This document shows, one piece after another, positions 1-6,373 of a stretch of 14,893 bases of DNA. Both the position numbers and the translations under genes were made by a program. The stretch lies in NCBI GenBank assembly GCA_021199145.1, contig JAJQIP010000207.1, positions 1 through 14,893 on the forward strand, in the 5' to 3' direction. Source of the stretch: Porphyromonadaceae bacterium. Its GTDB lineage: Bacteria > Bacteroidota > Bacteroidia > Bacteroidales > UBA11471. Position 1 is the stretch's first letter, and every line of letters begins with the position of its first letter. The notes under the pieces are model-generated. The model was given only the letters and a program-made list of their open reading frames with translations. It did no database searches and was not told the origin of the DNA.

Positions 1-20
1 ATATAAAATGATTTTCACTC

Positions 21-48
21 TGCCAAATTTTCACAAAAATTTTTGGCA
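21..48 (-). terminator. Inverted repeat downstream of the marC gene, possible terminator
   Basis: The 7-base arms TGCCAAA (21-27) and TTTGGCA (42-48) pair perfectly. An inner TTTT/AAAA stem is possible after a two-base bulge. The repeat lies about 100 bases beyond the marC-family stop codon on the minus strand. The minus-strand sequence after the hairpin (GAGTGAAAATC) has no clear U-run, so it is a weak intrinsic terminator at best. A protein-binding dyad is an equally possible reading. Confidence 0.3.
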
Positions 49-145
49 CAGGAACAGCGATTTTTAAAATTCCGTTCTGTTTTTATATCATTTCTACCCG
101 AATCGTGAGATTTCTTGGTTCCTCGACATCCGCTTAACCTGCCAA

Positions 146-754
146 CTACTGCCCTGCAAAAGATTCCAACAATTTGGTCAAATTACTCGCAAACATCCGC
201 ACCGATATGGCCAGCAAGATAATGCCGAAAAATTTACGCAACACATAGACAAACGCCTTCCCGAAAATCTTCTCTACCCAAAAAGAATAGCGTAGGACAA
301 AATAGACCACAAGAATATTTAAGAGTAAAGCTATAAGGATATTCGGAAGACTATACAAAGAGCGCAACGAAAGCAAAGCGGTAAATGAGCCGGCACCGGC
401 AATAAGCGGGAAAACAATGGGTACTAATGTAACCGAACCGCCAGGGCCGTCCGTACGGAAAATTTCCACGCCAAATATCATCTCTATGGCCATGACAAAA
501 ATTACCAACGAACCGGCCACGGCAAACGACGATATGTCCACTTGGAAAAGATGAAGAATGGCATTCCCCGCAAAAAGAAATGCGACAAAAGCCAACAACG
601 AAAAGAATGAGGCCTTGAAGGGGGATATCTTCAAGCCTTTATTTTGGTAATCGATAAAAACCGTCAACATTCCCGTGACATCAATCACCGCAAACAAAAT
701 CATAAACGCACTCGCAATTTCTTGCCAGTCAAAGTAAAATGCAGCACTTTCCAT
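146..754 (-). CDS. MarC-family integral membrane protein
   Basis: A 202-residue, very hydrophobic protein with about six predicted membrane helices (roughly residues 10-32, 47-67, 72-95, 109-130, 137-158 and 175-195). Length and topology fit the MarC family (UPF0056), whose transport role and substrate are unknown; an early link to multiple antibiotic resistance is not well supported. Family-like segments are FPLIAGAGSF near residue 115, matching the usual PLxxGPG region, and the first-helix segment around VIDVTGMLTVF, where most MarC proteins read PxGxxPxF. The two usual prolines are thus missing from the first re-entrant-like motif, which I take as a Bacteroidota variant. The ATG start lies about 37 bases from a -7-like box on the minus strand. 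The gene stands alone and is transcribed divergently from the Crp/Fnr regulator. The family call is fairly secure; no function can be given. Confidence 0.85.
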   Translation of the reverse strand: MESAAFYFDWQEIASAFMILFAVIDVTGMLTVFIDYQNKGLKISPFKASFFSLLAFVAFLFAGNAILHLFQVDISSFAVAGSLVIFVMAIEMIFGVEIFRTDGPGGSVTLVPIVFPLIAGAGSFTALLSLRSLYSLPNILIALLLNILVVYFVLRYSFWVEKIFGKAFVYVLRKFFGIILLAISVRMFASNLTKLLESFAGQ

Positions 755-790
755 AATAAATCAAGGTTGAGGTTAAATTTTTATATACGA

Positions 791-798
791 CAAAGTTA
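791..798 (-). promoter_or_regulatory. Candidate -7 element for the marC-family gene
   Basis: The minus strand reads TAACTTTG, matching the Bacteroides -7 consensus TAnnTTTG, about 37 bases before the marC-family ATG. No convincing TTTG sits 19-21 bases further upstream; the nearest is TTTA at 828-825, 26 bases away. The call rests on the -7 box and its position only. Confidence 0.4.
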
Positions 799-845
799 AG
801 AAAAAAGAAATAACTTAATTCTTCTAAACAAGAAGCTATTTTCTG

Positions 846-875
846 TTTGTGGGTTAAAAATTCTTCTTATTTTTG
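846..875 (+). promoter_or_regulatory. Promoter of the Crp/Fnr-family gene
   Basis: TTTG at 846-849 and TATTTTTG at 868-875 match the Bacteroides -33 and -7 elements, with an 18-base spacer that is one base shorter than usual. The start codon follows 20 bases after the -7 box, so the leader should be very short (roughly 12-15 nucleotides). Confidence 0.65.
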
Positions 876-895
876 AATAGCTAAAAATTTTAATC

Positions 896-1585
896 ATGGA
901 TAGCATATATAGTGTGTTGCTGCAATTGCCGTTTTTTCAAGGTATTACACGAGCTAAAATGGCAGAAATCATCGAAAAGACGCGGTTTCATTTCTTAAAA
1001 TATCAAACGGGAGAAACCGTGGCACTTCGAGGCGAAGAGTGTTCTCATTTGAAATTTATCGTATCCGGTAGCGTGCAATCGGAACTTTTGAACAGTAGTG
1101 GGAAAATTTGCATATCAGAGACTTTGAGTGCGCCCAACGTACTTTTCCCCAACTACCTCTTCGGACGTAACACCACTTATCCCGGCAAAATAACCGCAAA
1201 AGATAATTGCGGCATTATGCAAATCGACAAACAATCGTTCATTTCCCTTATCCAACAAAGTCCTATCTTTATTATCAACCTACTGAATATCCTTTCCCGC
1301 TATTCCCAGAAAAGTCTTGAATCATTTCTCGCCATCTCTTCAGGGAGTGTCAAAGAACGATTAGCTTTCTGGATTCTGAGCTCTACGCAACGAAATGCCA
1401 CTGACATACAAATCAACGGGAAACTCAAAGACATTTACACGTTTCTCAAGGTACAACGGGCCGTTTTCATGGCCGCCCTTAACGAATTGAGCGAAGAAGG
1501 CACCATTATCTATTCACCTCAAAGCATACAACTGCTCGACCGACAAAAACTAAGGGACATCCTATTCCCGAGCGCAGAGGCATAA
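896..1585 (+). CDS. Crp/Fnr-family transcriptional regulator
   Basis: A 229-residue protein with the two-domain layout of the Crp/Fnr family: an N-terminal cyclic-nucleotide-binding-like beta-roll (about residues 10-125, starting LPFFQGIT and including FIVSGSV near 54-60), a long dimerisation helix (about 120-145), and a C-terminal winged helix (about 148-222) whose recognition region reads FLKVQRAVFMAALNEL. The cAMP-contacting GExA...RxA motif of E. coli Crp is absent; the equivalent region reads LFGRNTTYPG. No Fnr-type cysteine cluster is present, only scattered cysteines (one is C49). The ligand is therefore unknown, and neither cAMP nor an iron-sulfur cluster is supported. It is monocistronic, with its own promoter, and divergent from the marC-family gene. 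Targets cannot be inferred. The family call is secure. Confidence 0.9.
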   Translation: MDSIYSVLLQLPFFQGITRAKMAEIIEKTRFHFLKYQTGETVALRGEECSHLKFIVSGSVQSELLNSSGKICISETLSAPNVLFPNYLFGRNTTYPGKITAKDNCGIMQIDKQSFISLIQQSPIFIINLLNILSRYSQKSLESFLAISSGSVKERLAFWILSSTQRNATDIQINGKLKDIYTFLKVQRAVFMAALNELSEEGTIIYSPQSIQLLDRQKLRDILFPSAEA

Positions 1586-1783
1586 TCTCATAGGGTCACC
1601 GACAAAAAGGCATGAGATTTATCTGGTGCCCGATTCTCTCTATTAGAAATCGTAATAGAGGGGGTGGTTTATATTAACTCATCGGTTAAGGCGCCCCCTA
1701 TTTTCCATAACTCGCCCAATGCTATTTTTGGGATAAATCATATTCTTCCTGTTTGTGCCAAATACCGGATATAAATCCGGTAA
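1584..1783. other. Gene-free, inverted-repeat-rich stretch between the crp-like gene and gyrB (candidate structured RNA)
   Basis: The whole interval 1586-2024 has no credible gene. Its first 200 bases hold several perfect inverted repeats: AATCTCAT/ATGAGATT (1584-1591, 1612-1619), GATTTATC/GATAAATC (1616-1623, 1732-1739), CTCTATTA/TAATAGAG (1638-1645, 1653-1660) and TACCGGAT/ATCCGGTA (1763-1770, 1775-1782). A further stem pairs 1654-1663 with 1694-1702 around one bulged A (AATAG-A-GGGG with CCCC-CTATT). Some stems share bases, so they would be alternatives. I cannot match this to a named RNA family. It could be a small RNA on either strand, a long gyrB leader, or partly the terminator of the crp-like gene. 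The rest (1784-1935) shows nothing I recognise. Confidence 0.4.
1723..1730 (+). promoter_or_regulatory. Possible distal gyrB promoter (-7 box)
   Basis: TATTTTTG matches TAnnTTTG, with TTTT at 1701-1704 as a poor -33 element 18 bases upstream. If used, it would give gyrB a leader of nearly 290 nucleotides. Because such boxes arise often by chance in AT-rich intergenic DNA, this is tentative. Confidence 0.25.
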
Positions 1784-1935
1784 AAATCAGACCTACAATC
1801 GCCTCGATATCTTGTCAAAAGAGCGCAAATTTAGGGCCATTTTTCTCCTGCATCAGAACCATCAAAAGCTTCATGTAAAAAGTGATTATAGGTATCATTT
1901 TCGGGCCTTTTCCAGACGCGAAAAAAGGGTTAAAA

Positions 1936-1968
1936 TTTTCCCCAAAAAGAGAATTTTTTTTATCTTTG
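1936..1968 (+). promoter_or_regulatory. Proximal gyrB promoter
   Basis: TATCTTTG at 1961-1968 is an exact TAnnTTTG -7 box. TTTT at 1936-1939, 21 bases upstream, is a one-mismatch -33 element. The gyrB ATG follows 56 bases after the box, a normal leader length. No Shine-Dalgarno sequence precedes the ATG; the leader is A-rich, as is usual in Bacteroidota. Confidence 0.55.
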
Positions 1969-2024
1969 TCAGAAGATTTTTGCAGGGATAGAAAACCCTC
2001 CCAAGCAAAATTAATGTTTGCAAT

Positions 2025-3992
2025 ATGTCAGAAGAAAATACCAAACAAAACTCCAGTTATTCAGCGGATAGCATACAAGTCCTTGAGGGGCTTGAGGCCG
2101 TGAGAAAACGTCCTGCCATGTATATCGGTGACATCAGTGTCAAAGGGTTACACCATTTGGTATATGAGGTTGTCGACAACTCTATTGACGAGGCGTTGGC
2201 TGGTTATTGTACCCATATCGAAGTCTTTATCAATGAGGACAACTCCATTACCGTAACTGACAACGGACGGGGTATTCCTGTAGATATGCACGAAAAGGAG
2301 CATAAATCGGCTCTGGAAGTGGTTCTTACGGTTCTACATGCAGGCGGGAAATTTGATAAAGGCTCTTATAAAGTTTCAGGCGGTTTACACGGTGTCGGAG
2401 TATCGTGTGTCAACGCACTCTCGACCTATTTACGTGCCGAAGTGCACCGCAATGGCAAGATTTATATGCAAGAGTATTCCTGTGGAAAGCCGTTGACCGA
2501 AGTAAAAGTCATCGGAGAGGCACAAGACACAGGTACAACCATAACATTCCTCCCTGACAGTTCCATTTTTATCGAGACCGTATTTCAATACGAAATATTA
2601 CAGAATCGTCTACGTGAATTGGCCTATCTCAATAAAGGAATCACCATCACTTTCACCGACTTACGGGATAAGGACGAAAACGGCAACGCCAAACAAGAAG
2701 TGTTCCACTCAGACGAAGGGGTCAAAGAATTTGTGAGGTTCCTCAACCGCAACAACGAGCCCCTCATCAATGATGTCATATACCTCAATACAGAAAAGCA
2801 AGGCACTCCCATTGAATGTGCCATTATGTATAACACAGGTTACCGGGAAAACCTACACTCCTACGTCAACAACATCAATACGGTCGAAGGGGGGACACAT
2901 GAAGCCGGCTTCCGTACCGCACTTACACGTGTATTGAAAAAATATGCGGAAGACACCAATATGAAAGCCATTGAAAAAGCAAAAGTCGAAATTTCCGGAG
3001 AAGATTTCAGGGAAGGACTTATTGCTGTTATTTCGGTGAAAGTGGCTGAACCGCAATTTGAAGGGCAAACCAAAACAAAATTGGGGAACAACGAAGTAAG
3101 CGGAGCGGTAAACCAAGCGGTAGGAGAAGCCTTGACCAACTATCTTGAGGAACATCCCAAAGAGGCCAAACTCATTGTCGATAAAGTGATTCTTGCAGCC
3201 ACCGCCCGCATTGCCGCCCGCAAAGCCAGAGAATCGGTACAACGGAAAAGCCCCATGAGCAGCGGCGGATTGCCTGGAAAATTGGCTGACTGTTCGAGTC
3301 GTAATCCGGAAGAATGTGAGATATTCCTCGTTGAGGGAGATTCGGCCGGAGGGTCAGCCAAGCAAGGCCGTAGCCGGGCCACCCAAGCTATCCTGCCCCT
3401 ACGAGGTAAAATCCTCAATGTGGAGAAAGCCATGTGGCATAAAGCTTTTGAAAGCGATGAAGTGAACAATATCATCACGGCTTTGGGGATACGGTTCGGT
3501 GTAGATGGAGAAGAAAACAGCAAAAAGGCGAATATCGACAAACTGCGCTACCACAAAATTATCATCATGACCGATGCGGATGTTGATGGCAGCCACATTG
3601 ACACCCTCATCATGACGCTCTTCTACCGTTATATGCCAGAAGTAATCGAAGCAGGGCACCTCTATATTGCCACTCCACCCCTCTACCTCTGTTCCAAAGG
3701 CAATGTCAAAGAATATTGCTACACGGAAGAGGCTCGCCAGGCTTTCATCGAGAAATATGGCGAAGGTTCTGAGTCGGGAATCCATACCCAACGATATAAA
3801 GGTTTAGGGGAGATGAACGCCGAACAATTGTGGGATACGACCATGAACCCTGAGACCCGTATCCTTAAACAAGTGACCATCAATAATAACGATGATGTCG
3901 ATTATATCTTCTCGATGCTCATGGGAGAAGATGTCGGCCCCCGTCGTGAATTCATTGAGAAAAATGCTACATATGCCAACATTGATGCATAG
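2025..3992 (+). CDS. gyrB: DNA gyrase subunit B
   Basis: A 655-residue ATPase and TOPRIM subunit of DNA gyrase, which with GyrA introduces negative supercoils. The GHKL ATPase domain is intact: general base E48 and Mg-binding N52 in EVVDNSIDEA, D79 in DNGRGIP, the glycine-rich GGLHGVGV loop near 122-130, and transducer lysine K350 in QTKTKLG. The TOPRIM domain carries E437 in EGDSAGGSA and the acidic triad D517, D519 and D521 in DADVDGSH. The C-terminal QRYKGLGEMN (about residue 590) is typical of GyrB. The protein lacks the roughly 170-residue insertion of E. coli GyrB, giving the usual length for Bacteroidota. I call it GyrB rather than ParE because of EALAGY after the Mg-binding Asn and because the second homologue at 6374 is the more ParE-like. 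It has its own promoter region and a hairpin behind it. gyrA is not in the window. Confidence 0.97.
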   Translation: MSEENTKQNSSYSADSIQVLEGLEAVRKRPAMYIGDISVKGLHHLVYEVVDNSIDEALAGYCTHIEVFINEDNSITVTDNGRGIPVDMHEKEHKSALEVVLTVLHAGGKFDKGSYKVSGGLHGVGVSCVNALSTYLRAEVHRNGKIYMQEYSCGKPLTEVKVIGEAQDTGTTITFLPDSSIFIETVFQYEILQNRLRELAYLNKGITITFTDLRDKDENGNAKQEVFHSDEGVKEFVRFLNRNNEPLINDVIYLNTEKQGTPIECAIMYNTGYRENLHSYVNNINTVEGGTHEAGFRTALTRVLKKYAEDTNMKAIEKAKVEISGEDFREGLIAVISVKVAEPQFEGQTKTKLGNNEVSGAVNQAVGEALTNYLEEHPKEAKLIVDKVILAATARIAARKARESVQRKSPMSSGGLPGKLADCSSRNPEECEIFLVEGDSAGGSAKQGRSRATQAILPLRGKILNVEKAMWHKAFESDEVNNIITALGIRFGVDGEENSKKANIDKLRYHKIIIMTDADVDGSHIDTLIMTLFYRYMPEVIEAGHLYIATPPLYLCSKGNVKEYCYTEEARQAFIEKYGEGSESGIHTQRYKGLGEMNAEQLWDTTMNPETRILKQVTINNNDDVDYIFSMLMGEDVGPRREFIEKNATYANIDA

Positions 3993-4035
3993 ACCGGCAG
4001 ATAAAGTACAGGACATTCTACAATCAAATGCAAAA

Positions 4036-4065
4036 AGCCCGACCGCCCACGTGGGTGACCGGGCT
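4036..4065. terminator. Hairpin between gyrB and rnr, weak terminator for gyrB
   Basis: AGCCCG (4036-4041) pairs with CGGGCT (4060-4065) and encloses the palindrome CCCACGTGGG (4046-4055), making a GC-rich stem with a small internal loop. On the plus strand the tail is ATTCTCTAAAA, a poor U-tract. On the minus strand the stem is followed by TTTTTG, the better terminator tail, although no minus-strand gene lies nearby. It probably reduces gyrB transcription into rnr. Confidence 0.5.
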
Positions 4066-4099
4066 ATTCTCTAAAAACAAGACTAATCTGCAAGCTATT

Positions 4100-6343
4100 A
4101 TGGGGAAAAGCCGCAAGCCATCCGTTAGAAATAATCCATCAAGATCTTTTATAGAGGCTATCCAGTCGTTCTTCAACGAGAACTTCCGCACTTCCTATAA
4201 TCCTCGGCAAATTGCACACAAAGTAGGGGCAAAAAACACTATGCAGAAAAAGGAAGTGGCCCAACTATTAGACAATTTAGTCCAAAAAGGATTTCTCATA
4301 CAAGAATTTCCAGGCCACTATCGTCGCAACAAGGCTGACCTGTTTCTTTCCGGCATTTTTACCCGAGACCACAACCGCCTCTATATCTCTCCCGATAAGG
4401 AGGGGGAACTTATCTATGTGAGTGAATGCAATTCCCGTCATGCCCTTTCGGGAGACAAAGTGGAATATATGCCCATTGTCCGAGGAAAATATAAGGGTGA
4501 AGCCGAAGTAACGAATATTACCCAACGGAGTGCCGCCCAACAGATTGTAGGGACAATTGAAGAAATAACTTCCAAAGGGACGACTATACGGGTTGATTGC
4601 CGTGCCTTTAACCACAAAGTATACATTTCCTCTGTTCCACCGGAAAATGTCTCTGTCGGAGAAAAAGTCGTGGTGCGTCTTACCGACTGGCCCTCCTACA
4701 ATGCCAGCCCTTGGGGAGAAATTATTGAACATCTTGGCAAAAGCGGAGAGAATAACACCGAAATGCATGCCATACTCGCTGAATTTGGTTTGCCTACACA
4801 CTATCCCGAAGAACTTGAGCAACTGGCCGACACAATCAGTGACCAAATAACGGATAAGGAGATTGCTCAACGGGAGGATTTTCGTAAGGTGCCTACATTC
4901 ACTATTGACCCGACCGATGCCAAGGACTTTGATGACGCCCTTTCATTAAGACAATTGCCGGATGGGGATTGGGAAGTCGGAGTGCACATCGCAGACGTGA
5001 CCTATTATGTCAAACCCAATACACCTATTGATAAAGAGGCTTACCAACGGGGTACATCGGTCTACTTGGTAGACCGGACGATACCTATGTTACCCGAACG
5101 CCTTTGCAACCAAATCTGCTCGTTACGCCCCAATGAGGATAAATTCTGCTTTTCAGTCATCTTTGAACTGGATGATAACGGGAAAGTCAAAAAATCGCAT
5201 ATCGCCCGCACCGTAATACGGTCGGTGCGGCGTTTCACCTACGAAGAGGCACAACAAGTCATTGAAACAGGAAAAGGGGATTGTGCAGAAGAAATTCTTG
5301 CCCTCAATCGATTGGCGATGATTTTACGTCGGAAACGTTTTGAAGGTGGGGCTATCGATTTCGACAGGGAAGAGATGAAGTTTATTATCGATGAGAAAGG
5401 ACGACCTATCAGCGTATACAACAAAGTATCGAAAGAGGCTAATAAACTTATTGAGGAATTCATGTTATTGGCCAACCGGACAGTCGCCGAAACCATCGGA
5501 CGCGTTCCAAAGCCCAAAAAGCCAAAACCTTTTGTATACCGAGTACACGACAATCCCGACCCCGAAAAAATGGCCACTCTTTCGACCTTTGTCTTACGGT
5601 TAGGACTGAAACTGCAAACCACAGGGACACGGGATGCAATTATCCAGTCTATCAATAACATGCTTACAAAGGTACGCAATACCCCGAAAGAAAATCTTAT
5701 TTCAACCCTAACCATCCGTACAATGGCCAAAGCTATATACACGACCAAAAATATCGGGCATTACGGATTGGCTTTTGATTATTACACGCATTTCACCTCC
5801 CCTATACGTCGATATCCAGATATGATGGTTCATCGATTGCTTGAACGGTACCTCAACAACGGACGAGCCGTCAATAACGAAGTATTGGAAGAACGTTGCA
5901 AACATTCTTCGGATATGGAACAACTTGCAGCCAATGCCGAACGGGCCTCCGTTAAATACAAACAAGCCGAATTCCTTTCGGAACGGATGGGGCAAGTCTA
6001 CGATGGCACCATATCGGGAATTTCTGAACGGGGTCTATTTGTCGAAATCAACGAAAATAAATGTGAAGGACTTGTGCCCATACGTGATTTAGAGGATGAC
6101 TATTACGAGTTCGATGAAAAGAATTACCGGCTCATCGGACATCGCACGCATCGGCAATACTGCCTGGGGGACCCTATACGTATCATTGTCGCCCACATTG
6201 ATATGGAACGAAGACAAATTGATTTTGTCCTTGAGGGGAAATCCCTAACCGAATCGTTCTCATCCAATGTACGTGAAATAAAAAAATCCTCCTTCCCCAA
6301 AAACACAAGAAAAAAGAGACCCGAACGTAAACGCCATAAATAA
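4100..6343 (+). CDS. rnr: Ribonuclease R (RNB-family 3'-5' exoribonuclease)
   Basis: A 747-residue processive 3'-5' exoribonuclease that degrades structured RNA such as rRNA fragments. In order it has an N-terminal winged-helix-like region (about 10-75), OB-fold cold-shock domains (about 80-240), the RNB catalytic domain (about 255-595), an S1 RNA-binding domain (about 630-715, starting GQVYDGTISG) and a lysine/arginine-rich tail. The four metal-binding aspartates are present as D270, D276, D278 and D279 in DPTDAKDFDDAL. I chose the ATG at 4100 (MGKSRKPS); an in-frame ATG at 4028 would put the gyrB-rnr hairpin inside the coding sequence and add an atypical 24-residue leader. parE follows after 30 bases with no terminator, suggesting co-transcription through the S41 protease gene. 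No promoter matching the consensus is visible before it, so it may depend on gyrB read-through. Confidence 0.96.
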   Translation: MGKSRKPSVRNNPSRSFIEAIQSFFNENFRTSYNPRQIAHKVGAKNTMQKKEVAQLLDNLVQKGFLIQEFPGHYRRNKADLFLSGIFTRDHNRLYISPDKEGELIYVSECNSRHALSGDKVEYMPIVRGKYKGEAEVTNITQRSAAQQIVGTIEEITSKGTTIRVDCRAFNHKVYISSVPPENVSVGEKVVVRLTDWPSYNASPWGEIIEHLGKSGENNTEMHAILAEFGLPTHYPEELEQLADTISDQITDKEIAQREDFRKVPTFTIDPTDAKDFDDALSLRQLPDGDWEVGVHIADVTYYVKPNTPIDKEAYQRGTSVYLVDRTIPMLPERLCNQICSLRPNEDKFCFSVIFELDDNGKVKKSHIARTVIRSVRRFTYEEAQQVIETGKGDCAEEILALNRLAMILRRKRFEGGAIDFDREEMKFIIDEKGRPISVYNKVSKEANKLIEEFMLLANRTVAETIGRVPKPKKPKPFVYRVHDNPDPEKMATLSTFVLRLGLKLQTTGTRDAIIQSINNMLTKVRNTPKENLISTLTIRTMAKAIYTTKNIGHYGLAFDYYTHFTSPIRRYPDMMVHRLLERYLNNGRAVNNEVLEERCKHSSDMEQLAANAERASVKYKQAEFLSERMGQVYDGTISGISERGLFVEINENKCEGLVPIRDLEDDYYEFDEKNYRLIGHRTHRQYCLGDPIRIIVAHIDMERRQIDFVLEGKSLTESFSSNVREIKKSSFPKNTRKKRPERKRHK

Positions 6344-6373
6344 ACCTCTCCGAATTCCTAATCACCCTCCATC

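Noticed and set aside
1676..1693. tRNA-like string AACTCATCGGTTAAGGCGC
   Set aside because: It recalls a tRNA D-arm, but no acceptor stem, anticodon arm or GGTTCxAxTCC T-arm can be placed around it.
1755..2103. Two short open frames (78 and 73 codons) ahead of gyrB on the plus strand
   Set aside because: They overlap each other and the gyrB promoter, have no family features, and are rich in residues expected from AT-rich non-coding DNA.
2853..3791. Several open frames of 92-133 codons antisense to gyrB
   Set aside because: They are mutually overlapping shadows of the gyrB coding frame without start-region signals.
4028..4099. Upstream in-frame start for RNase R
   Set aside because: The 24 extra codons run through the gyrB-rnr hairpin, and the residues are unlike RNase R N-termini; ATG 4100 fits better.
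4277..4870. 197-codon open frame antisense to rnr
   Set aside because: It is a shadow frame: rnr is a confident gene with intact catalytic residues, and the antisense product has no recognisable domain or promoter.
5239..5748. 169-codon open frame antisense to rnr
   Set aside because: It lies opposite the conserved RNB domain, and its composition follows from the sense codons.
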